From Hydractinia symbiolongicarpus (Eukaryota > Cnidaria > Hydrozoa > Anthoathecata > Hydractiniidae): a DNA stretch of 64,000 nucleotides. Of this stretch, positions 45,701 to 56,478 are shown in pieces (positions within the stretch are counted from its first letter, which is position 1; every line of letters begins with the position of its first letter). The notes below the pieces were generated by a model, which was given only the letters and a program-made list of their open reading frames with translations, ran no database searches and was not told the DNA's origin. The stretch is from positions 682,001 to 746,000 of the forward strand of contig NC_079878.1 of NCBI RefSeq assembly GCF_029227915.1, given 5' to 3'. A program made the translations under genes and the position numbers.

Positions 45701-45964
45701 ACTCTCTTTTTTCCTGTACAGACCTTCAGTATTTATGACATTAGAAACCGTGTACAGTTATTTACTTGTCTTATGCAAAAGATTACTCAATAAGTTTTAT
45801 TGAACAGTTGGATATAAGTTATTTGCTTTGGTGTTGCTATAGTTGTAAATAAACTTTATAAGATAATTAAGCGGACTGATTTATTGCTTATCCATACATT
45901 TTGTAATAATAAAGTCTTAATTTTTTTTAACTAATGTTAAATTTCTGTAAATACACAGTAGACT

Positions 45965-46089
45965 TCTCTTTAATAATAACCGTATTTTGTTTTTCCGCCC
46001 TAAAAAAAAAAAGAAGGGTTACAGAAACACGAAATGCAGAATGTAATGGAGGGACGAGCCCGGGGATTTTTTTACGGGTAACCGACTAG
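45965..46089 (+). mobile_element. Helitron-like element, 125 bp
   Basis: TCTCTTTAATAATAACCGT start, CCGGGGATTTTTTTACGGG-type hairpin, and ACCGACTAG end. Confidence 0.55.
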
Positions 46090-46176
46090 TCTATATACGT
46101 CTGTCACGCAAAAGGGTGCCGCAAGTAGCGAGTCGCGCGCATGCGGTATAAAAAAGACGGGCGAACCCATGGATTC
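46090..46176 (+). mobile_element. 3'-truncated Helitron-like element abutting the previous one
   Basis: TCTATATACGTCTGTCACGC starts directly after the CTAG at 46089. The interior matches other copies through GGGCGAACCCATGGATT, after which the hairpin and end are lost. Confidence 0.5.
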
Positions 46177-46179
46177 TGA

Positions 46180-48331
46180 TCTTGCAATCCTAACAAAAAG
46201 CTGAAGGGGAAAGGGGTGGATTTTGGTTTCTAGGTTGAGAGATTGAGATTAGCTTTATAACTTTTACGTTTTCTTCAACATGCCCAACGAAAACGACGTT
46301 TGGACAGGTTGTAGAGTAGCTTATAAATCGGGATATCTACTCACTCGTTCTCCAACGTCCCAGGAACATTTCTGCTTTGTAGTAGCCTTGCCTTTGCTTT
46401 TTAACTACATTTGAAGAGCAGAATATTATTGCTTTAATTTTGTTAAATTTTATATTGTTTTGTTTCATTTCATGCAATGATGAAGATAGTAAACGATAGT
46501 AAACGATAAGAAAATATTTACACACGTTCAAAACTTTCCACTTGTTGTCGATTGTTAACGGAAGTTACCAAACCAAGTGAGTCATGTCACTAAGGTAAGA
46601 AATAAAAAGCATATTATATTAAATTAAACTTTAATCTTTTTGACCTGATTTCACAAATTTAACATTTTAATTCTGACGACTCTTTGGTGATAAATAAAAA
46701 CATAATTAGAGCGTCGTGGATTTTTTTTGGCTGCTAAAACTAAACGAAAAACAATTCCTATTCACGATGTCAGCATACAAAATAACAGAAACTCGTTAAG
46801 CGTATCTGAGAGGAATCCTCTAGAAATTTATACGTATATCCAAAATGTATTGCTATGTATCACATTTCTAGTTTTCAAGAAAATTAAAAATACTCTTCGT
46901 GAAAAGTTTGATCATCTGGGAAATGAAGACATTGATAAAATTATATACTTTCTTTTGCTGACGTTCAGTTTCTTACAAACAAAAATTTTCGCTTGCAAGA
47001 AAATCTACGTAAGCACTTACGAAACTTTGTCAGTGTTTACGTACTTTCCGTTAAACATGTCATGTACATTAATATTTTACGCAACATAAGAGAATAAATG
47101 AACACTGCCCAGTCCGTAAGCCCTTACGCAAAGCTTTACGCACATGTGAATGCAGCTTTAGGGGACTTGAGATTTTGCGAATATTTTTTTGTGCGAGGTG
47201 TACATATACATATCGAAGTATTCTGAAGGATTCCATTAAGGTAGCGGTAATCACTAGATATGCCCAGATGTACCCAACGGAGTTACAGCTACTCATTGGC
47301 TAAAAACATTACAAACAAATTCAGCGTTGTGTAGCTCAGCTTACTGAGGTTGCTGCATTATCACATCTCCTGTTTTCAAAAATGCTTCTTCAACTTCGTA
47401 TCAAAAATTTCTTTATTTTTGAGGAGTGTAGTATTTAATAATTAATTTCTAATTCGCTTTGCTTAAACGAAATTAACCTTATTTATTTTACCGTAGCCAG
47501 ACCTGACAGAATAAAAACAAGTTGTTTGAGAAGAGGAGTCGTCTTAGCTTGGCTTCTTTAGCCTAAAAGGTCGTCACATAATTTACCCTACAAAACTTTA
47601 CAATACTCTGCAAAACCACAATATCATTATTTCTCTCACAAAACTGTTAAAGAACACTAAAAAATTATAACAAAAAGTACCCTTAACATAATTTTTGCCT
47701 GCGCAATGGCATAATAAACTTTCTCCTTAACTTTAGGGTGGGTGGGAGGCTGCTTGAATACTTGAAAGCTAATCGACGTGTGATTGAATTTTGCTTAAAA
47801 TCACGTGACAACGTGATACCGAGGTTAGTAATGTAAGGCCTGTTCTACACCGAAGATAAATTCTGAAACGTGCGCAGTGAGTGTTATACAGAAAGCGTGA
47901 AGGAAGTACGCAATGTTAAGTATACTGGCAACCTTGACCCCCGGGCTCTTTGTCTCATTTTCAAAACGGGACGGGCAGGTATATCAAAAAGGGAAAAGAA
48001 GAATATACTTACCCTTCTAAACCATTGCTTGGGCAAATAAAAGTTTTATAGACAAGTGGCTTTTACTTTTCCTGTCAATATAGCTAACCTGTCCCGTAGT
48101 TGCATGTATATGTTTTGATAAGCAACTTATCTGTTGACCTGGTGCTTTAGTTACAAAAATTTGCCTTTCATAAGAAAGTTGCTTAGTGAATCCGTACTGG
48201 ATTGGTATAGGTTCCTGTGTTTTTTAATATTAATTCTTTATCGTTCTTTTCAATGGTCGTAATGATCGTAAATTCGGTTACCATAGGTTATCTATATGCG
48301 CGTAATCTGCTACCTTGCATACTATACAACA
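46180..48331. other. Intergenic DNA with one weak coding candidate
   Basis: The plus-strand frame from about 46706 to 47089 reads KTKRKTIP, then IQNNRNSLSVSER, then a hydrophobic stretch. The first part loosely echoes the RSxTxP and RxxSxSE order of the minus-strand family, but there is no ATG and no splice evidence. About 47926-47960 has one end of a CAACCTCG-type MITE (CAACCTTGACCCCCGGG). No other gene seen. Confidence 0.3.
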
Positions 48332-48919
48332 TCTATATAATAATACGCCAGCTGTCTGTGACTTTTGCAAAGTGGATAAAATTTCTTTGATAAAGTCTAT
48401 AAAACATCGCGTATAAATTTGTTCTGTAAATTAGCAAACTTTGACGTTAGAGCAATATTGACCTAGCACCTAGGACCAATTTGGGTAATTTTCCAAAACC
48501 TGGTTCCCCAATCCGTTTCGGAATGGACGGGTTGATGACGTCATCAAAAAACCTTTAAACCCCAATATCTCTGCAACCGTTTGTCAAAAGTACATGATCC
48601 TATACATTTTCTTGATCATCGTTTCAAGGTCTATACGATAAAGGTAATAGGGATATAAATTTCTGAAAATTTTTTTTGCGTTTTAACGGGCCATTGCTGA
48701 CGTCAGCAAAATTTTTAAACCCTTTTATGTCCTTTGTCGTTCGTAGAAAAGATATGATCCTATATATCATTTTGATCAGCATTTCAACCTCTACACGTTA
48801 CAGGCAACGAATAAACTAAATTTCGCCAATTTTTTTTGGATTTGCAATGCTGACGTCAGCAAACCAACTTTTTCAATGTCCTATTGCCTAAGTGGATTTT
48901 TCCACAAGTCTTTATCGAC
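48332..48919 (+). mobile_element. Non-autonomous Helitron-like element, about 588 bp
   Basis: A|TCTATATAATAATACGCC opens it. The interior matches the 3344-3932 element in order (CGTTTCGGAATGGAC, GATGACGTCATCAAA). The 3' part has CTAAGTGGATTTTTCCAC and ATCGAC, but the final CTAG is altered. Confidence 0.6.
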
Positions 48920-49945
48920 GACACTACTTATTACAAAGCTTGAGAAAAACCAGAAGGACAACAAATACAAAAGGAGAGATCTCACTGAAGTCTTCTTGTT
49001 CTCTATGCTTTATTATACTATACCTTAGTGATTAACAAAATTCCATCCTATCTTTTTACGATGCACGCAACCGCTTTCGTCACGTCGGTTGTAATAATTC
49101 CTCTTCAAGCGTCTTCAACAGGAGTACGAAACCGCTCTTGCGGTGCACGTAACACGATAGCCATCAACCGATATTTCAGAGGGTAAGTGTGGTATTTAGT
49201 TAGTCTTTTTAGCTGTTGGCATTGTCTATGGATCTCTATTAGTCGGCGTTGTCTTGTCTTTTAATGTTTGCCAGCATATTTTGGATTAAGTTTTATTTGC
49301 AGATGATTTCGTGATCGTTATTGAAATTTTTGTTGTTTTGCAAGTTGCGTTGATTAATTCTAATACGCAGATTGATGAATTAACGTTGTTGACATTTTTT
49401 TGTTCATTAATTTTTAATTTGTGGATTTGTAAGTTTGTGTTCGTTGTTGACATTATTGTTGCCTTGTTACAAGAGAGCCACCTAAATTTTTTTTTGATTT
49501 CACGTCAAATTTTTACCAAATGCCTAGAGTAAATAACTTTTTGGTTCAAAAACAGGAGCCTGTTTATTCTGCAAATGAATTTAACTGAAGATCTTAGGAA
49601 CACAGAAAAAAGGTTAACGTGGTCAAGATCAATCCATTTTCGAAACCACAGTCGAAAACCAATTGTTGCTGGCATCAAATATTGTTTATACAAAAGATGC
49701 TCACCATGTTATGGCGAACGAATGTGGGCGACAATAGAAATGTTTGTATCTTGTCTGTACCTTAATTATGTAAAATCTACCAAAAGTATATTTAATTAAA
49801 TTTTGAGCAGAACGACGCATGTTAATATATTCCTCGTGTTAAGTCTGCAAGCCTGTTATTCCCTCATGCAAGATGGTGTAAAGGATATGCAGGAACTGCA
49901 ATCAAGTAATTAGGGACTGCATCGTTACTAATCAACAAATGTATA
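48920..49945. other. Intergenic DNA
   Basis: No supported gene. Overlapping frames near 49311-49799 lie on both strands and none shows a recognisable domain. Confidence 0.35.
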
Positions 49946-50029
49946 TCCTCGTTCCCAGGGTTTGTTGTCTATGTCAAAGCCGCTAGCGCTTACTTGCCGA
50001 AAAGGCAAAAGCCCCTGGGGACGAGGATG
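49946..50029. mobile_element. MITE of the CAACCTCG family
   Basis: TATCCTCGTTCCCAGGG and CCCCTGGGGACGAGGATG form its ends; the interior CGCTAGCG is palindromic. The target duplication is unclear. Confidence 0.6.
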
Positions 50030-50379
50030 CAAGTCGTAGGAAGCCTGAGACATTGTATCAAATGGCTTTGACTGTCATCATTGCTATAACAAACATCTTG
50101 TTTGTTTAGAGAGTAAAATTACTTGGGACAATAATAATCCTGCGAATATTTTGCCAGATATTTAACCAATTTATCATGTCAGATTTTAGTTCAAACTTTA
50201 TTTTCTTTTTTTTTCCATATGATTTTAAAAATGTTTCAGACCACTATTGATGACATCACAAACATTTTTTACTGTTTTTGAAACTGTACATTGATATATA
50301 CGAAAATATATTACCAGTCATCCAGAGGAAACTATTATCTTTAAGATTGTTAAAGTATAGTTAGCTTTTTTCTGTTTAA

Positions 50380-51129
50380 CCCTATTCGGTCCGGGGGGGG
50401 CGGATTCCGCCCCCCCTGACGGTTTTTTTTAATAACTCCTGATTGCTTTCCTATATAGCTATGATACTTACTGAGTTCCAACATTTATCTATTAGACACC
50501 TGCATGCTAAATTTTTAGTTCCCATACCTTTCAGAGGCTTTGATATTGGCCATTACTCGAACTACCCCTAAAATCTCTATGAAATCCTTATAATGAGAAA
50601 AATATAATAACTCCTGTTAGGATTATCCTTAGAACTTGAAACTTGCAACACAACTTTGTTTCATCAAGAAGAATCATTTTGAATAATTTTGACACGTGAC
50701 TAATCCGATTTCCCGATTTTATCGGATTTTACCCGAAAATCGGAAAAAAACGGATTTTCGGGCAATTTTCGGCAATTTTTTTTCCGATCCATGAAAAAAC
50801 CAGACGATATGTTAAAAAAAATTTATTTAGCTTTCAAAAACTTCAAACAGAATGTAAAAATTCACTCTAGAACAAAAGTAATTATATTTTAAGCAGATAG
50901 TTGCATTTTTAACAATTTTCAAGTTTCTGATGACGTCACAGAAAATGTGCTGTAGAAAGCAAAAATTTATTGCTGCCATTTTGTTCCTTTTATGACGTAC
51001 TATAAGTGTGCCAAGTTTGATTCAATTTGAACAATCCTATAAAAAGTTATTGAGGGGGGGGGCGGAATCCGCCCCCCCCCCCCCCCCCCCCGGTCATAGT
51101 ATGTTCGAAAAACCCCGAACCGAATAGGG
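50380..51129. mobile_element. TTAA-target inverted-repeat element, 750 bp (piggyBac-like ends)
   Basis: CCCTATTCGGTCCGGGG (left) and CCCCGAACCGAATAGGG (right) are 17-bp inverted ends with one mismatch, bordered by TTAA at 50376-50379 and 51130-51133. Both ends carry a GGGGCGGATTCCGCCCC-like palindrome inside. The right end has a run of about 20 C (51072-51091). TTAA plus CCC ends suits piggyBac-type elements. There is no coding capacity. Confidence 0.75.
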
Positions 51130-51364
51130 TTAATGATAATTTGAACAGTTTGGTTTTTCTATCATTAATAACTGGTGCTAGCACTCAATAGCAAGTTCTA
51201 AAAAACATTCTTGATTCGGTAAGAAAGTTTCTTTTTTTTCAGCCGGTATCTGGCACACCGATTTACATTATGTTTTATAACCAATCATCCCTTCTACTCT
51301 GCTCTATCCAGTAGCAAGCGCTTTAGCTTCTATAAAAGAAACTTTCGCCTAAAAGTTTGAACTG

Positions 51365-51426
51365 CACCCTCGTCCCCAGGTTTTTTTGTCTTTTTGATAT
51401 ATCCAAAAACCCTGGGGACGAGGGTG
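51365..51426. mobile_element. MITE of the CAACCTCG family, about 62 bp
   Basis: CACCCTCGTCCCCAGG and CCTGGGGACGAGGGTG are its ends. Direct repeats TGAACTGCA (51358-51366 and 51427-51435) flank it, overlapping the left end by two bases. Confidence 0.75.
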
Positions 51427-51439
51427 TGAACTGCACTAT

Positions 51440-54400
51440 TTAAAACGTTCTTTTTCGATTAAAAAAATTTTAACCCGACGAAAATGCCAGCGCTAAAAAT
51501 ATTTTATAAATCTTGAGGCGTTTTTAATCCGTGCTAGAAATTGATGGTAACCCTAGACCTGTTGTGTATTAAGATCATTAAGAAGCACCCAGATAATATG
51601 AGTAAAACATTTAGAAACAGAATATATCTTCGTTCCAAAATCTATACCGTGCAACTCCAATATTGCTATATTCAGGATACAACGGAACCAAAGCTTGCAA
51701 ATATCACCAAAGAAAAGCAACTGAGTCATCACTTAAAATTTATATAAGCCCATATAACCCTTAATTTTTATTCCTAGAAAAGATAACACTATCTATTTCA
51801 AAGCACGTCTTTATAACCAATCCAGACACGTGATGTAATGCTGTTACTCACGCAAAATGTTTTGATGTTTCACGAAATTTCCCTGGTGTCAATGATACTT
51901 CTCAAGGTCACAAAATGTTGTAATTTTATATTAGGATTTTGCTGAAACGCGATGGAACGATTTTATCGGGGCGTGTATTTTAAAATTTATTGTTTTGTAG
52001 AGAAAGTGAACTCTCGATAGTACAAGCCCCCAACACAATATGACGAATATCTTGATTTCACTAATTTTTTGTCTCTTCAGAATTCATTAAAACGTTTCTG
52101 CCCGTAACAGTTCTGCGTTATTTACAGTCGCCTACAACCTCTATCCTAGGACATGTTGTCTCTTTTCGCATATCGACAAACCTATCAATAAGCGCAGCGC
52201 CGATAAGATACGCAAAGCCCTGGGGACAAGGTTGTGGCTACCTAGTGCCAAGAATCCGTCAACGTTCCGCATATGACAGCTCTCAATGTAAATAGTTAAC
52301 AGGCTCTGGAAACACATATTAAGTAGTTAAAAAGGGGATCATAAAAAAGTACGGATTGAGATACGAGATAGAGTGGAAGCAACGAAAGAAAATATTTATG
52401 CTAACATTTTTGTGGATTTTTTCAGTATGTTTTAAATTTTGTTACTAACCATCACAAAAGTTACATTAAATTTTATTTTTAGGGTGCTCCAGCCTCCAGT
52501 CTAGTCATTTTTTGGCCAAATTTAACTTATTTGTCCTTAAAATTTTCACGTAAACAATGTTTAAAATGCTCGTGGTTATGGCACATGCGCAGTTCATACA
52601 ACCCAGATATGAAATCCCCATGTAAACACAGCAAAATATAATTGTGATTCGGCATCTTATTCCGCAACCATGTAAAGGTTACCTATCCTAAATTGTTTTT
52701 CCATTTTTTCCTGGTTCACAATTGAAATGTTCCACAAAACAGTAAAGTTGTGTGAAATTATTATAGGGAATGTTCTTACAACTTTAAATTTCCCTTACGA
52801 ACTCAACAACAATAAAAGGGACTTTCCCCACAAAAACGGGTTAATCTACCCGGTTTTTTTACGAGATAAAATGCTAATGTAACAATAGGAATAAAATTGT
52901 AACAATAGAAAAAAAATTAAAATAATTCTAAAGGCATAGACCGTGCTATTCAAAATAGGACGGCGAAAGCTTGCTACTGAGAATGAGAATATATGTTTTG
53001 AATTTGTCGTTTTCTTAATAATTTTTTTGTCTATTTTTGGTTTGCTTTTTTAATGCGTTAAAAAACCCAAATGGGTTAAGAATTAGGATACAAACCTTGA
53101 ATATTGTCAGCCCAATTTTTTTCAGTTGAAATTATTATGCCAAAGGGTTTTTCTAAAAATTTCAATATTTACCAACGAAAATCTTTTTACCGACTTGTTT
53201 ATGTCAATTTATTTACTGATAAGGTAAAACTAAAAAAACATCTTCGCTTTATTAAAAGTTTTTTATAATTTATGACTTGTAGCTGTAGTTTTTCTATAAT
53301 AACAAATTTTTGGCAGGTTTGAAAACAACGATTTTTCCGAAAAACAATTTTTCCCTGTTTTAGGGTTTTTATGGTCTATATAATTCCAAGAAATAGAAAT
53401 GTGGAAACACCCAAAATTATATTTATAGTTGTGTTTATCCAACATAACTTTTATTTCTACAATACATCTCAAGCAAGAAGTTATTGAAAGTCTATGATGT
53501 TTCTAGTGAAGCAATTTTTTAGGTATAATATATAGCGAGTTATTTTAAATAGTTTTGCTGTCATTGAAAAGAACTTTGTTTGCCTGTTTTGCGTTTTTGA
53601 TGTTGACAACTAGTTAAAAATGGTAAAATAAGAAATGCTCTAACAATCTTCGGTTTAATATGTGATAACAGGCATGGATTTGTAGGGGTAGATAAGTCAT
53701 ATGTTTTATTGCGCTGAATTGCACTATCTGTCTGATCTGTTTTAAAGAACGAGCATCCTCCATTATCTTGACCTGAGCGTCAGCGTCACTAAATCTACTG
53801 AAATCTTTTTTGACTCACCTTTGAACGTGTTTTTGCAGGAAACACTTACAAAATAAGCTTAAAATACTAATGTTTCGAACGCCCCTGCTCTCAGATCATC
53901 AAAATATGAGTATAGATTGCGGTCTTTGGGAAATTCCCATAACACCGGGGAAAACAGGCACCAACTGAGCTAATCGCAGGTTGATAAGTTGAAACTACAT
54001 TATATTGTTTAAAACGAGACGTGTTTGGAATGTTCTGCACATAGTATACAGTTTTATTTTTAAGATGACAGAACAGTTCTCTGCGTCCTGTCCAGAAAAA
54101 AAACTTTCGTGCAAGTAAGCTGCTTCGTAAAAAACATTTTTCTGGGCAATTTAATAATTTGTGCCATACGTTAATTTATAGTTAATATTAATCACGGCTG
54201 ATCAACAAGCGTGTGGTAAAACGTTCAACACGACGAAAGTTAGTTTGAACTGCATAATCTTTGTACTACGTGAAATCTTGTGGTTGCAGGCCCAAGAAAA
54301 CATAAAGAAGAAGAAAAGCAATATTCCTTGAGGTATAGCTTAATATACATTTATTATAATTATTATAACCTGTAGAATTTGAACTACCATTTTGAACTAG

Positions 54401-54580
54401 CCATTGGTAGTCGGCTGGTCTTACACACAAAAAAAAACTAAAAACATCCAGGAGTATGGCAGTGGAATATATTTATCCCAAAGATTGTGTAAACTATCCC
54501 AAAGATTGTGTAAACATAGCTAGTAGTAGTAGTATTTATTTTGTGAGATAACTGTATCTTTTACATTAACAGTTCAGGAG
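51440..54580. other. AT-rich intergenic DNA
   Basis: Apart from the MITE at 52135-52234 I see no gene. Short frames (51541-51747 plus, 53263-53472 minus) have no recognisable feature. Confidence 0.4.
52135..52234. mobile_element. MITE of the CAACCTCG family, 100 bp
   Basis: CAACCTCTATCCTAGGACAT and CCCTGGGGACAAGGTTG are its ends. No exact target duplication is seen. Confidence 0.6.
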
Positions 54581-54584
54581 ATGA

Positions 54585-55678
54585 TGTTCTGCCCAATCTT
54601 GGAACGCTCTTGGCCAGTCTTAAGATGGGGATGTTTAGGGGCCTTAGAAAAATTTTTTTGGGCTCCGCTAGCGGGATATCGCCGCTAAGGCGGGGAGGGG
54701 GTCTAAAGTTTTAAAAAAAAATGCGCTAAGGATTGAGAAATTTCAAAAATTTGTTTGTGGCCTGAAAATTCTTCGTCGTTCATGAGCATAATTCCTCTTG
54801 TCATCAATTCCGATAACTTTTATCTACAAAACACGCCCCTGAGCATTCCAAGATTTATACAAATGTGTGTATTTCACAGACGGAAATCCGCTAAAAGAGG
54901 GGGGAGGGGGTCCGAATCTTAGCGGCGATATCCCGCTAACAGGGCCCGAAAAAAATTTTCAAAGGCCCCTTAAGACTGGCCATTGACAAATGGGTGGTCA
55001 GTCTTAAGACTGGCCTGCCCAATCTACGCACGTACATGACCAATCTTAGAACAATTGTGGAAGACAAACAGAACAATAAAATTTTTAGAATTTACCTCTT
55101 AATAGGAACTTTAAATTGAAACTTTTCTTGGAAAATCAAAAGCCAAAAATTTATATATACCATGTATTTTATGTATAAAACATTGAAACTACTCAACCAT
55201 ATTATAGCTAGCTTGCTAAACATCTCATCCAATGAAATAACAGCTAGCTAACTAATAATATGGTTGAATATGATTTTTCTGATACTTCATAAATATAAAC
55301 ATTTTATTTTTAAAATTTAGCCACTGCTACAAGCTGTATATAAATGCTAAATGTATAACACGTGCTCTACCAGCTACCTACCTAGCTAGCTAGCTACGAT
55401 TTTCACTCTACTGTGTTCAAAAACGGGTCGGGTCAATTCAACAGTACCCAAAATATGATGTTTTAATGTGCCTGAGAATGTTTGTTGGGAGTCACAAAAA
55501 ACAGAGCTCGTGTGGGACATCCCTTTCTTAAAATCTAAAAGGCGCCAAGGACGGGCCTAACATGGTCTTTTGCCCAATCTTGTGACGCCCTGCCCAGTCT
55601 TAAGACTGGCCGGCCAGTCTTAAGACTGGGCAATTTTATGTTCAAAGATTGGGCAGCGTCCTAAGATTGGGCAGAACA
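54585..55678. mobile_element. Inverted-repeat DNA element, 1094 bp, with nested foldback
   Basis: TGTTCTGCCCAATCTT with GGAACGCT (left) and its inverse ending GATTGGGCAGAACA (right) form 24-bp termini with about two mismatches. ATGA flanks both sides (54581-54584 and 55679-55682). Inside, 54611-54703 is inverted at 54900-54982 (shared TAGCGGGATATCGCCGCTAAG-type core), and 55591-55632 is a perfect 42-bp palindrome built on CAGTCTTAAGACTGG. No convincing coding frame; superfamily not assigned. Confidence 0.7.
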
Positions 55679-55682
55679 ATGA

Positions 55683-56478
55683 CACTAAAAGGGAAACGGT
55701 TTCCAATGTTTTTTAGGGAAATTCCCATGTCATATAGGGAAATGGTTTCCCAGAAACTGTTTCCTAAACTAATTTTTTTTATTCTAATTTGGGTTTCCCT
55801 TTTTGGAAACCGTTACCCATTCTCAGAACCATTTTACGGAATTGCGGAAAGAGGCTATGATAATTTTTTTTCCTTCAGTGAAAATTTGTGGGAAAATATT
55901 TCCTTTCTATTGGTTAAAAATTTGTAGTGCGCTTTTTAACCAGCTCGTGCACAGACTCCTTTTTCTTTTGTGTCAAACAGTTAATATTTTAAAGTGAACC
56001 TATAAGTTCAAGAACCGTTACCACCACATTTTTTCCCTATCCATCATTAGAAGAAGTAAGGCAGTTTTCATCTCTCTATTTTGGGCGCTCAAATTGGATG
56101 TCCTAAAAATTTTTATAACGATGTCTAAATTGACCTGTGTTAGCCCCTGTAAATACTAATGTAGGTGATGGCCATCTATATAAGATCAAAAGCTAGCTAG
56201 CTAAGAGTGCAAACCACATTATATGCTGTAAAAAACGTATATAGCAGACCATCCTGGACAGGAAATAGCCCAATTGTGAAAACATTTTATGCATCGAGTG
56301 ATCATTGCTGACGTCATCAAAATTTAAATGATGCGTCAATTGATGCTTATTAAACTTAAAATTTCAAAGCTTATAAACTTTCCAGGAAACACTGATACAC
56401 CTTTGATGCTCACCCTTGTGTCCTTTTTTCAGATTTATTTCATTTGTTAAGACCAGTCTATGGTAAATCATATAAAAA
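55683..56478. other. Upstream region of the TRAF gene
   Basis: Contains the phrase GGGAAAYGGTTTCC several times around 55690-55760 and 55790-55815. The frames at 55649-55997 run through this repetitive part and are not credited. The TRAF promoter or 5' UTR probably lies here; no TATA or initiator could be singled out. Confidence 0.35.

Noticed and set aside
55649-55997. Plus-strand frames before the TRAF gene
   Set aside because: They run through short GGTTTCC repeats and have no domain or splice support.
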